A stretch of DNA of 22,268 bases from a virus. The position numbers were made by a program, and so were the translations under genes. The stretch's first letter is position 1; each line of letters opens with the position of its first letter. Below are positions 1 through 7,264 of this stretch, piece after piece. The notes under the pieces were generated by a model that saw only the letters and a program-made list of their open reading frames with translations, had not been told where the DNA came from and ran no database searches. Location of the stretch: positions 1-22,268 of IMG/VR virus record IMGVR_UViG_3300015360_000216; one strand, 5' to 3'.

Positions 1-1385
1 AAAAGCGCACTCGCTGAGACTGCGGTCCCGCCAAAGGCCGCACTACCGTTTAAAAATAAATTTCCTACTCCTGTGCCACTCGCGAAACCGATCGAAAAAA
101 TGACGGCTGTATCTGAAAATCTTCTCACTTCAAAATGATTTGCGGACGGGGAGTTACTTGCACCACGAACAATCAGACCAATATCAGAAGCTGATGCGCA
201 GCGAATTTCTATGCCCGCCGCTGGAGCTAATTCGTTGAAACCAGTTCGTCCATTATTCAAAGTTGACCACGCAACCGTCGCGCCGTTATTGCCCACGCGC
301 GCGCTTACAGCGGTAGAAGTTGCCGTCCCATTTCCCGTCGTGCCTTGGAGCAAAAGCGCATTAGTGACTGCCGCGCCGCCGGAGATTGTCGTGCCCGCTT
401 CCCCAAAAATATCGCCGCCAATGTACATGTTTCCTGCATTGCCAAATCCGCCAGAATTTACTAACGAGCCTGTGCCCGAAGACGTGCTTGCTGTACTTGA
501 TAAAACGAATACTCCACCAGTTGTGAAATCCCCAGAATTGCCGCTGAGAAATAGCGACTCCCCGATTGACGGTGAGCCGACCATAAAAGTCCCACCCAGT
601 CGGCCCGTGAGCAGCGCGTATTGAGTGTGCAAATCACCCGTCGTCAAATTCGTAAGCAAATTATGATTTAAGCTACCTGAAAGTGTGGCGTAGCTAACCG
701 ACACTAAAGATTTTGACCCGTCGGTGACTACCGGTAGCGAAGCTGTAAGGGCGGTAACAACTGGCGCGAGGGTAAATGTTTTTACTCCCGCAAAAGTTTG
801 AGCCGCGGTAGTAACAACACCGCCAAAAGAATCAGACGCGGGCTGCAAATTTAAAGTAGTGCCCGTAATAGTTGCGGCATTAGCATTTGGTGTCGCACCG
901 ATCGCAGACAAAGCGTCAACCTTGGTGCCTAGTGCGGTCACTAAACCTGTAACTTGCGATTGCGCTAGTACAATCGCCGCTTGTGTGAAATGAATTGTCG
1001 AATCTGCTATGTGAGTATCGATCTGTGCGTGGGTGTTGGTTCCTATTAAACTTAAATCAGAGTGTGAACCACTCGTAGCAACGGTCGCCAATCCTGACAC
1101 CGCCGCCGCTGAAATTGCAATTGCCACGTTAGCCGCGAGAGTAATTCTCCCTTGCGCATCTACAGTGAGCTGAGAGACTTGTGAAGCACTGCCGAAAATG
1201 CCAGGAGTCACGGCGGTGTTTGCTAAGGCGTATGCTAAAGATCTCGCAGCCGAACTGCCTGTCACTGTAATGATGCCGTCAGATGTTATCGTCAAAGTAT
1301 CTGAATCGCTCAACGCCATAGGGTCAGTCCCAAGTGGAGCGTCAATCGTTTTAAAGCTAAATTTCTTTTTGGTTACTTTACTCAA
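1..1385 (-). CDS. Tail fibre protein, N-terminal 461 codons (C-terminus beyond left edge)
   Basis: Probable receptor-binding or side fibre. The minus strand is open for 461 codons from a TTG start and leaves the window without a stop. The start is chosen because AGGGAG lies at 1392-1397, six bases upstream, and the TTG overlaps the TGA of the preceding gene (TTGA). The first ATG in frame, at codon 23, has no visible ribosome site. The composition is rich in Gly, Ala, Ser and Thr with few charges. It contains segments common in phage fibres: NTHAQIDTHIADSTIHF near residue 118, LNLQPASDSFGGV followed by AQTFAGVKTF, and GDLHTQYALLTGR near residue 250, the last resembling the widespread DDHTQYxLLxGR block. 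The N-terminal TIDAPLGTDPMALSDSDTL is also typical of a fibre attachment segment. Alanine codons are often GCG here. Fibre identity is fairly sure; the receptor is unknown. Confidence 0.82.
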   Translation of the reverse strand, partial: MSKVTKKKFSFKTIDAPLGTDPMALSDSDTLTITSDGIITVTGSSAARSLAYALANTAVTPGIFGSASQVSQLTVDAQGRITLAANVAIAISAAAVSGLATVATSGSHSDLSLIGTNTHAQIDTHIADSTIHFTQAAIVLAQSQVTGLVTALGTKVDALSAIGATPNANAATITGTTLNLQPASDSFGGVVTTAAQTFAGVKTFTLAPVVTALTASLPVVTDGSKSLVSVSYATLSGSLNHNLLTNLTTGDLHTQYALLTGRLGGTFMVGSPSIGESLFLSGNSGDFTTGGVFVLSSTASTSSGTGSLVNSGGFGNAGNMYIGGDIFGEAGTTISGGAAVTNALLLQGTTGNGTATSTAVSARVGNNGATVAWSTLNNGRTGFNELAPAAGIEIRCASASDIGLIVRGASNSPSANHFEVRRFSDTAVIFSIGFASGTGVGNLFLNGSAAFGGTAVSASAL

Positions 1386-1705
1386 CGCTTGCTCCCTATA
1401 TAATATCCAGTTACTAAAGTAGCTCCGGCTATCATTATGAATACAGATGCAGTTTGAAACCATGCTGGGGCTATGTATTCACTCTTCATACACTTAGATA
1501 AAGCCGTCTCAGTTGACTTTAGATTGCTTTTATTAAGTTCACAGCTCTTTATAAAAAGAGCTAAATTCTTTTGCTCAATATCGTCTAAATATAAATAACC
1601 AGCCGGAGACATAGCTCCGATATTTTTACTCGCTATTGTTTGCAATGGAACGCACGATATCAGCATTAGACTTATTTTTATGGCGAGCCTCAACGTCCAG
1701 CTCAT
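1382..1705 (-). CDS. Spanin-like protein: lipobox plus C-terminal membrane segment
   Basis: Predicted lysis protein of about 107 residues. The N-terminus (MSWTLRLAIKIS) is basic then hydrophobic and ends in LISC at residues 15-18, which fits a lipobox. A hydrophilic stretch of about 60 residues follows, then a hydrophobic segment at about 79-103 and a basic tail (GSKR). An outer-membrane lipid anchor plus an inner-membrane C-terminal helix is the architecture known for unimolecular spanins such as phage T1 gp11. The first 80 bases overlap the preceding coiled-coil gene in the +1 frame, as Rz1 genes overlap Rz. The start is uncertain: ATG at 1705 lacks a good ribosome site, ATG at 1798 has AAAGGG upstream, and TTG at 1693 is possible. 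Alternatives are a two-helix class II holin or a non-lysis membrane protein. Confidence 0.5.
   Translation of the reverse strand: MSWTLRLAIKISLMLISCVPLQTIASKNIGAMSPAGYLYLDDIEQKNLALFIKSCELNKSNLKSTETALSKCMKSEYIAPAWFQTASVFIMIAGATLVTGYYIGSKR
1392..1397 (-). promoter_or_regulatory. Ribosome binding site that decides the TTG start of the tail fibre
   Basis: AGGGAG on the minus strand, six bases before the TTG at 1385-1383. It supports a non-AUG start that overlaps the stop of the upstream spanin-like gene. Confidence 0.6.
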
Positions 1706-1862
1706 TTTGCAGCTTTTGATTTTCAAGAATAAGTTTGTCCACATCTTTTTCAGTGTCATGAACTTGCTTAATAAGATGTTTTTTATGCATTTCTTCATAA
1801 AGCCCTTTCATGTAGTTCACTATGCTTCTTAAAATTATCCAATCTAATATTTTAGACAGCAT
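1626..1862 (-). CDS. Small coiled-coil protein of the lysis cassette, possible Rz-like partner
   Basis: A 78-residue protein. Its first 20 residues (MLSKILDWIILRSIVNYMKG) form a hydrophobic or amphipathic helix interrupted by Asp and Arg, so a true transmembrane anchor is doubtful. Residues about 30-62 are a charged heptad-like coil (KDVDKLILENQKLQNEL). Its ATG directly follows the TAG of the holin-like gene, which suggests coupled translation, and its 3' end overlaps the spanin-like gene in another frame. Position and coil suggest an inner-membrane spanin-like or accessory lysis role, but I do not recognise the family. Confidence 0.5.
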   Translation of the reverse strand: MLSKILDWIILRSIVNYMKGLYEEMHKKHLIKQVHDTEKDVDKLILENQKLQNELDVEARHKNKSNADIVRSIANNSE

Positions 1863-2174
1863 CTATTTCTTTCTCTGCACGACTTTATCTAACAAGCCGC
1901 TAGATTTTAAAAATATAGAAGAAAGTTTTTGCAACGCTAACGCGGCGACAAGCAACACTGATCTTGGTTGAGCCGATGGAACAACTCGAACTAATATCTC
2001 AATCAATAATGTCACGGCCATCAAAACCCAACCAGCAAGCTCTAAAGGAATTGCTTTGTCAACTTTGTCGAGATTTTCTAGAAGAGACTTGCCAGTCTCC
2101 ACAACTTCAGGAGCGCCTTGCGCCAGAGCAAAAAAGCTCAAAAGACTAATGGTTAATATTGTCAATAATTTCAT
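1863..2174 (-). CDS. Holin-like membrane protein with N-terminal signal-like segment
   Basis: A 103-residue protein. The start is ATG at 2174 with GGAGG at 2180-2184, five bases upstream, lying inside the last codons of the endolysin gene (29 base overlap). The frame extends further upstream but lacks such a site. Residues 1-18 (MKLLTILTISLLSFFALA) look like a cleavable signal peptide with an ALA|QG site, or a first transmembrane helix. Two further hydrophobic segments lie at about 44-66 and 72-90, followed by a basic C-terminus (QRKK). Placement directly after an endolysin that has no secretion signal supports a holin role, releasing the endolysin to the cell wall. The family is not recognised, so function rests on topology and context. 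Confidence 0.55.
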   Translation of the reverse strand: MKLLTILTISLLSFFALAQGAPEVVETGKSLLENLDKVDKAIPLELAGWVLMAVTLLIEILVRVVPSAQPRSVLLVAALALQKLSSIFLKSSGLLDKVVQRKK

Positions 2175-2673
2175 AAATACCTCCGTATTTTTTAATGTTT
2201 TCATAAGACATAGGCAAATACACTTGCTTCTCGACACTTCCGACCATTTCTTTAATGCCAATCCAGCGCGAATGTTTATAATTTAACGTAGCGTCAGAAT
2301 CTCTAATCAAAGGTCGCATATCTAAATGCAGACCGTTGCCTCGTTTGCCCTTAAATTGCCAATCTGGATAGTACCCGATACCTGTAAAACCAAAACGAGA
2401 TGCATCTATGATAAGATCATATGCATTGAACTTGTATTCAGGCAAAATGACGTCTACTGCGCAAGCACCGTTTTCTCGATAGTGATAAGACTTTTTTGAA
2501 TGTCCTCCAGTTTCAACTCCAGACGTAACATGGACAGGACAATTAACATAGCCACGAAAATCATCAAGAGCCAAAAGCAAAATTTCACTAATCGCATTTA
2601 CGTCACCCCAGTTGTCTGCGCCGCCGAGAGGCTTAAAATGTTTTAATTTTTTCCAAACTTCATCCGATGCCAT
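2146..2673 (-). CDS. Endolysin, M15-type zinc peptidase (cell-wall peptide cleavage)
   Basis: A 175-residue peptidoglycan peptidase of the D-Ala-D-Ala carboxypeptidase/VanY type (Peptidase_M15_3-like). The probable zinc ligands are H64 in SYHYRENGACAVD, D74 at the end of that motif, and H116 in GLHLDMRP. The preceding VTSGVETGGHS matches the usual strand-turn before the first His. Residues 98-105 (GIGYYPDW) fit the loop before the last ligand. There is no signal peptide or separate wall-binding domain, so it probably needs the holin-like protein encoded next. It overlaps the upstream coiled-coil gene by 14 bases and the downstream gene by 29. A role in tail-tip wall penetration is less likely given the cassette context. 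Confidence 0.85.
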   Translation of the reverse strand: MASDEVWKKLKHFKPLGGADNWGDVNAISEILLLALDDFRGYVNCPVHVTSGVETGGHSKKSYHYRENGACAVDVILPEYKFNAYDLIIDASRFGFTGIGYYPDWQFKGKRGNGLHLDMRPLIRDSDATLNYKHSRWIGIKEMVGSVEKQVYLPMSYENIKKYGGIYEIIDNINH

Positions 2674-3061
2674 TTTTTTTATTCCTAATCATTATTAGCT
2701 GGTGAGTTAAATTTGTGACTTCGGTTTTAATCTGATTGCGTATCTTCTCGTTGAACCCTTGCGAATGCATATCTAAAATTTTGTTAGTTTCTGCAAGCTT
2801 CTCTTTTAGTGAAGCGATGTCAGCTTTGTGAGAGAGCATACCGCTAGACAGATTTCTTAACTGCTCTCGAATGTTATCAATCGCTGATCTGAAATTCTTA
2901 ACCTCTTCATCGAGTCGATTAAGAGCTAGTTGAGTGTTTGCTTTTTTAAGTTTTTCGATTTCCTCTGCTTTTTTAGACCAATCGTTTATTAGCCACTTAA
3001 CAGCGGGAACAAGTAGGACAATCGCAGCTATAATTGCACCAACAGCTTCCTTAAAATCCAT
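2660..3061 (-). CDS. Membrane-anchored coiled-coil protein beside the endolysin
   Basis: A 133-residue protein with one hydrophobic segment at about residues 6-25 (AVGAIIAAIVLLVPAVKWL), followed by a long charged helix with heptad character to about residue 105 (AEEIEKLKKANTQLAL, NIREQLRNLSS, ASLKEKLAETNKIL). The ATG overlaps the upstream TAA by one base (TAATG). One N-terminal anchor plus a coil is the layout of inner-membrane spanins and of XhlA-type holin accessory proteins. Its place directly before the endolysin fits either. No sequence motif lets me choose. Confidence 0.6.
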   Translation of the reverse strand: MDFKEAVGAIIAAIVLLVPAVKWLINDWSKKAEEIEKLKKANTQLALNRLDEEVKNFRSAIDNIREQLRNLSSGMLSHKADIASLKEKLAETNKILDMHSQGFNEKIRNQIKTEVTNLTHQLIMIRNKKNGIG

Positions 3062-3381
3062 TACTCGCCGACCTGAGCTGTAAGCTTTCCGATAAATAGA
3101 TCGATATCAGACTGAAGCAAGTTAACTCCGTCTGGTGCCAAGTCTAGAAGCAGAAGCCGTAAGTTCATAGCAAGTGCGACTTGCGCGATGGACTCATATT
3201 CAGCTTCATACATATCTTTTTTTGCTTGGTTGAAAACTAACTCACCATTTACTACATCGTGATAGAGAGGGCTTTTGTTGCTAATCTCATAGCAAGCCTG
3301 ACCCTCGGCTAACTCACAGGCTGCTTTGTCTGCGTAGGTTTTGTTTGCGCCTACTTTACCAACTGGAAAATAATTACTCAT
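3061..3381 (-). CDS. Unknown 106-residue protein between fibre-type and lysis genes
   Basis: The ATG follows an AAGGGGTG ribosome site, and the end overlaps the next start (TAATG). The N-terminal half has the pattern YFPVGKVGANKTYADKAACE, then EGQACYEISNKSPLYHDVV, with two cysteines about eight residues apart. The C-terminal half is predicted helical and Leu-rich (ALAMNLRLLLLDLAPDGVNLL). There is no signal peptide. Placement downstream of a fibre-type gene could fit a fibre chaperone or a small tail protein, but I do not recognise the family. Confidence 0.65.
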   Translation of the reverse strand: MSNYFPVGKVGANKTYADKAACELAEGQACYEISNKSPLYHDVVNGELVFNQAKKDMYEAEYESIAQVALAMNLRLLLLDLAPDGVNLLQSDIDLFIGKLTAQVGE

Positions 3382-3391
3382 AAATCACCCC

Positions 3392-5347
3392 TTATTGTGG
3401 ACCTGTGCATGATATGAAAAACGGGATATTATCAAGTGCTCCACCCGTTGTTGAGTTACTAGTTCTCGCCCTAACAAACGTGCTTGAAATTGGCGTACTA
3501 GACGAAATGCTGCATTTGTCATTTAAATTAGGGCTGTATGATGTGCATTGGCAATTCGGGCTGCTACTGAAAATTTGTGCCCCTAAATTTAAACTTGTGT
3601 CACCAGCGCCATTATCTACCACTGAAGAGATCCACGCCCCATCCTGCGCCGTAATTGTAGGCACTGAAGCCGCCACAGTTATTAAAGCGGTTACAGTTCT
3701 AAAATTACCGCTAGTAGAGCCCTTCATTAAATTCTGCAATGCCGTGAAAATCGGAGCAGGCAATTGTTCGCCAGACTTATTTATTCTTATGTAAATCGGT
3801 GGATCAGCAGTGAAACCGGTTACATATACAATACCCCCTGTGCCCCCGGATTTTGAACCGTACAATTTTATGCTGTTTCTCCCGGAGATCAGCGCAAATG
3901 TGCCCTTGACCCTAAGCGAAGCCCTGGCTTGATCTGTGTCACTCGATGGATCACTAATATAAGTTATGTCGTTGCCGTCAAGCACAACGGTGTCGCTACC
4001 CTCCGCTGTAGTAACTAATTTTAGCTGACTCTCAGAAGTTATGCTTTCTAGAGGAACAGTAAACTCAACATCATAAGTGCCCGCCGTGGGTACATTACAA
4101 GTTACGCCCACTTGTTCTGTTCCTGCGCAAGTTGTGCCGGTTGACGAAGCAGCATCGCAAGTTATCTCACAGGTGTTTACATTATTCGTAAGAGTTAGAT
4201 TTGCGTTAGTTACTTTGCTCATTGTCACGAGTGACGTAGTAAGAGGAACGTCAGCCGTTCCTAAAATTGAGCCTTCGTATCTCCATGCGGTGGTCTCGAA
4301 AGTCAGAGCCTCAGCTGAAGAGAGTGGATAACGAACCACTTCAAAAGATAATGACCCAGATGACGTGCCTAATGTCGTCCCATCTGTGTTCGAGATATTA
4401 ACGCTTCCGGCACCGTCTTCAAGGGCCTGAAGCTTAAAGGTTTTTGCCGAGGCATTCGCAATATTAACGTACATACTGCAAGACATCATTTCGCCGCCGT
4501 TTCCACCGGTTGCGGTCACTTGATCGTGAACACAAATTGGCCCACTCGTCGCACCGTCCGTAACTCTAAATTGTCGAACGTTAGACACGGCTGAAGAGTA
4601 AGAAGATGTAAAAGTAACTCTGACAACATAGGCACCAGGCGAAAGTGACGGGAAAACAATTTGCGGCAAGTCAGTGTCAGTTGTTGTTACTGTCTGTGAA
4701 GAATATGCAACTGTGATGGCAGGACATGATGCATCTGTTGGAAAGTCTGCAAATGTCGCCGAATTTAGCGGCCAATCACAATCCGCAGTCGGCGCAAAAC
4801 TTGCCCTTGCGACAAGAGTTGTTTGACTTAATTGAAGAGAATTTCTATCGCTTCCGATGAAAGCATTATCAACGCGAATCAACCCAGGGTTTGCCACATT
4901 CGCAATAAGTCTTAACGTGAGAGTATCTGTCGATACAGTAGGGCAATCAAAGTACGCAGTTACAGCCAACCCAACATTCGGGCTTGTTGTAGATGCAACA
5001 TCTGCTTCGGCAACAACTGTTGTGCCGTTTAGAAATGCTTGTATTTTATAATCCGCGCTAGCGCCTGTAGAGTATTGATATTTCAATTCACCAGCACATT
5101 TTCTGCCGATAAGACCAATCCCAGACGCCTTTGCCGAGGTGCTTAAAGTTTGATTTAAAGCTGAGGCATCCCAAGTTCCGGAGTGTTTACCATAAAGCTG
5201 AGTCGCGCTATCAGTGAGAAATGCGCCACCACTTGCCACCCATTCAGCTCGACGAGCTTCAAAATTACCATTCTTAAGTAAATTTGTTTCCTGCGCATTG
5301 GCAAAACAACCAAATAAAAAAGTTATTAAAAATATTAAATTACCCAA
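3392..5347 (-). CDS. Large Cys-rich exported protein with carbohydrate-binding-like N-terminus, in tail-fibre position
   Basis: A 651-residue protein. The start is TTG at 5347, supported by AGAGGTG at 5352-5358, and overlaps the previous gene by 8 bases. Residues 1-18 (MGNLIFLITFLFGCFANA) are a strongly hydrophobic signal peptide with a canonical ANA|QE site, although the n-region lacks Lys or Arg. The mature start NLLKNGNFE...W (residues 22-36) resembles the beginning of CBM4/9-like galactose-binding modules. The rest is Ser/Thr/Gly-rich and probably beta-sandwich, with 14 cysteines in the mature part, including close pairs (TCEITC, NCQC). The neighbouring 435-residue tail protein has one cysteine. 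Its position between the fibre base and lysis genes suggests an adhesin or fibre. LFGC could also be read as a weak lipobox. Confidence 0.75.
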   Translation of the reverse strand: MGNLIFLITFLFGCFANAQETNLLKNGNFEARRAEWVASGGAFLTDSATQLYGKHSGTWDASALNQTLSTSAKASGIGLIGRKCAGELKYQYSTGASADYKIQAFLNGTTVVAEADVASTTSPNVGLAVTAYFDCPTVSTDTLTLRLIANVANPGLIRVDNAFIGSDRNSLQLSQTTLVARASFAPTADCDWPLNSATFADFPTDASCPAITVAYSSQTVTTTDTDLPQIVFPSLSPGAYVVRVTFTSSYSSAVSNVRQFRVTDGATSGPICVHDQVTATGGNGGEMMSCSMYVNIANASAKTFKLQALEDGAGSVNISNTDGTTLGTSSGSLSFEVVRYPLSSAEALTFETTAWRYEGSILGTADVPLTTSLVTMSKVTNANLTLTNNVNTCEITCDAASSTGTTCAGTEQVGVTCNVPTAGTYDVEFTVPLESITSESQLKLVTTAEGSDTVVLDGNDITYISDPSSDTDQARASLRVKGTFALISGRNSIKLYGSKSGGTGGIVYVTGFTADPPIYIRINKSGEQLPAPIFTALQNLMKGSTSGNFRTVTALITVAASVPTITAQDGAWISSVVDNGAGDTSLNLGAQIFSSSPNCQCTSYSPNLNDKCSISSSTPISSTFVRARTSNSTTGGALDNIPFFISCTGPQ

Positions 5348-6647
5348 ATTTCACCTCTGTTGTAGATGGTACCATTCTTAATTCATTAGTATCTTCAGAT
5401 CCTGCCGGAGCTATTCTTGTCAGCTCAACCCGCAGCATATCCCCTGGATTAACTGCAAATCCATTTATTAAACCAGATGCGTCTGTTAAATTAGTTGTTA
5501 TTTCTCGAAACTCATTTGCATTGTCGTTCGTAATATCACCACTGTTTTGAGTATGCTGATTAGTGCTTGAGTTTACAGCGTCCTGGTTTTTTCTTGCCAA
5601 ACTAGTCACCGTTTGCATTTTCCATTGGAGAGTTGCGCTTGGGCTATATAAACCTAAAAACATTTTAATTTGCCGACCTGTTAAATAACCTTGAGGCACT
5701 TTTAAATATAGAGTTTCTTTTTGGCTTAAGCCTTGAGCAAATTTTTTAACCTCTTGGTCAAATTCTTCTTCAGCTAATGAATCACCGATCCATCTTGCGC
5801 CGCCACCGCCACCGCCGCCACCGGAACCAACCGGAGTAACAGTTCCTCCAGATTCTCTTACGAATAAGAGTCCACCTTTATTATAAATTCTAATGTTAGA
5901 TGCCGCCGGAGCCGCCGGATCAGTAACTCTGTCTAAAAAATCATTTTGTCTAGAAGTTCCGTCTCTTAATAACCCGTCTGCTTCAGACAAGGCTTGTTGA
6001 ATTGTAAGAGCAGCACTTGGAGTTAATTTTACAAAAGCAAGAGAGTTTACAGTTGCAGATCCAGCAACGGGTAAAAGGGTCCGAGTATCTGTTACCGCGC
6101 CAGCCCCTGACATTCCAGTTACCGCAGTTACTAATAAATTGGCAATTTTAATATATCCAGCCGGAGTAGATGGAATCGCCGGAGCGCCAGAAGGAGTACC
6201 ATCTACAACCAAAAACTCAGCTTGCCATTCTTTAGAAACAACTAAATTTTGATTACTAATTACTGAAGTAACGGGAGCTTTATATTTTCTCGATTCTGTA
6301 GATCCATCAACTCTAGCCGCTTTTACGCAAACAATATCAATTCTATTGTTCGTAAGATCAGGAGCAGATAAATTTAATGTTGTCGAACCAGATCTATATA
6401 AAAGCCTTCTCGTTGGCTCAGGATCAACTTGTGTTCCATCAGTTTGGAATCCAGCCCCAGCATTGGCTGAAACTGAAGTAGGCGACACATAGCTAACAAT
6501 CATGCTATCAGAAAAAAAAGCATTTCCAGCTCTTTGCAGCATTTCATATATGACCCTGTCGTAAAGCTCTCGCTCTACAGTAGCCCCAACCTTGTTTAAA
6601 TCTTCAAATACGACCTCTTGGCCGTCATTAAAATTTCGTCTTGCCAT
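5340..6647 (-). CDS. Tail fibre base / baseplate-distal structural protein with Gly8 linker
   Basis: A 435-residue protein directly following tail protein I with a two-base gap (TAA AA ATG). The N-terminal part (NDGQEVVFEDLNKV) resembles the start of fibre-connecting proteins that bind the baseplate. Residues about 240-272 (DPAAPAASNIRIYNKGGLLF) match a segment frequent in phage fibre-type proteins. An eight-glycine run at 276-283 separates this from a C-terminal beta-rich domain (LTDASGLINGFAVNPGDMLR near the end). It has no signal peptide and only one cysteine. It probably links receptor-binding proteins to the baseplate. The general structural assignment is good; the exact position in the virion is inferred. 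Confidence 0.72.
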   Translation of the reverse strand: MARRNFNDGQEVVFEDLNKVGATVERELYDRVIYEMLQRAGNAFFSDSMIVSYVSPTSVSANAGAGFQTDGTQVDPEPTRRLLYRSGSTTLNLSAPDLTNNRIDIVCVKAARVDGSTESRKYKAPVTSVISNQNLVVSKEWQAEFLVVDGTPSGAPAIPSTPAGYIKIANLLVTAVTGMSGAGAVTDTRTLLPVAGSATVNSLAFVKLTPSAALTIQQALSEADGLLRDGTSRQNDFLDRVTDPAAPAASNIRIYNKGGLLFVRESGGTVTPVGSGGGGGGGGARWIGDSLAEEEFDQEVKKFAQGLSQKETLYLKVPQGYLTGRQIKMFLGLYSPSATLQWKMQTVTSLARKNQDAVNSSTNQHTQNSGDITNDNANEFREITTNLTDASGLINGFAVNPGDMLRVELTRIAPAGSEDTNELRMVPSTTEVKFG

Positions 6648-6649
6648 TT

Positions 6650-7264
6650 TTAGCCCGCCCTCTCAATTAGTCGGTATAATGTCCCTAATGCTTTATTTCT
6701 ATTCACTGACTCAATTATTCTATTAAACAAATCTAATCCAGAATCATTTCTGCCTATAAAATCTTCTCGATCCACAAAGTATTCTCTACTATAGAAAGAA
6801 TATGGCGCGTGAACCTGTCTGTCTACAATGATCGAAAACGTGTTTATTATCGCATTTATTAAAATGTCGCCCCTGTCGGAAAAATACTCTCTATCAAAAA
6901 AAGGCCCACCGTTGAAATCTTCTCTTATTTCTGCAAAACCCACCTCGAGCAGAGCGTCAACAATTTCTTTAATTGCTGGGCAATTAGTAGTGTTCGTTAT
7001 GTTTTTTATGCGTATTGCAAAAGCCGGATCTAACTCCGCGTCATATCTGAAAAGATTTCTTTCAAATCCATGCTCTGACAAATAAGCGGCTTGGGCTTGG
7101 CATATATATGTTTCTTTTGTGTGATCGTCTACTGCCTGTCCAAGCCTCTCTAATATAGCGGCCATGCCGTATAAAACAGCCTCTTGATTCTCTACTTGCT
7201 CAAACCACCATTGCGGTAGCCAACCCTTGAGCGATAAATACCAATCGTCTTTTGATTTAGACAA
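6650..7264 (-). CDS. Baseplate/tail protein I-like (P2 gpI, Mu gp48 type)
   Basis: A 204-residue protein encoded after baseplate J, the place of gpI-like proteins that join the baseplate to tail fibres. It starts at TTG 7264, overlapping the J stop by eight bases. The N-terminal helices (WLPQWWFEQVENQEAVLYGM) and the Tyr/Phe-rich repeats FFDREYFSDRGD and YSREYFVDREDFIGR are visible. The C-terminal NRIIESVNRNKALGTLYRLI is typical of the family's final helix. The similar REYF-DR blocks look like an internal duplication. Assignment rests on length, order and fold-type pattern. Confidence 0.75.
   Translation of the reverse strand: MSKSKDDWYLSLKGWLPQWWFEQVENQEAVLYGMAAILERLGQAVDDHTKETYICQAQAAYLSEHGFERNLFRYDAELDPAFAIRIKNITNTTNCPAIKEIVDALLEVGFAEIREDFNGGPFFDREYFSDRGDILINAIINTFSIIVDRQVHAPYSFYSREYFVDREDFIGRNDSGLDLFNRIIESVNRNKALGTLYRLIERAG

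Noticed and set aside
211-624. Plus-strand open frame of 137 codons
   Set aside because: It is antisense to the continuous tail fibre frame, Pro/Val-rich with no recognisable domain, and a by-product of the fibre's Gly/Thr codons.
2175-2261. Upstream extension of the holin-like gene
   Set aside because: The extension lies within the endolysin frame without a ribosome site, whereas GGAGG at 2180-2184 supports the ATG at 2174.
3405-3794. Plus-strand open frame of 129 codons
   Set aside because: Antisense to the 651-residue gene, no ribosome site, no domain pattern.
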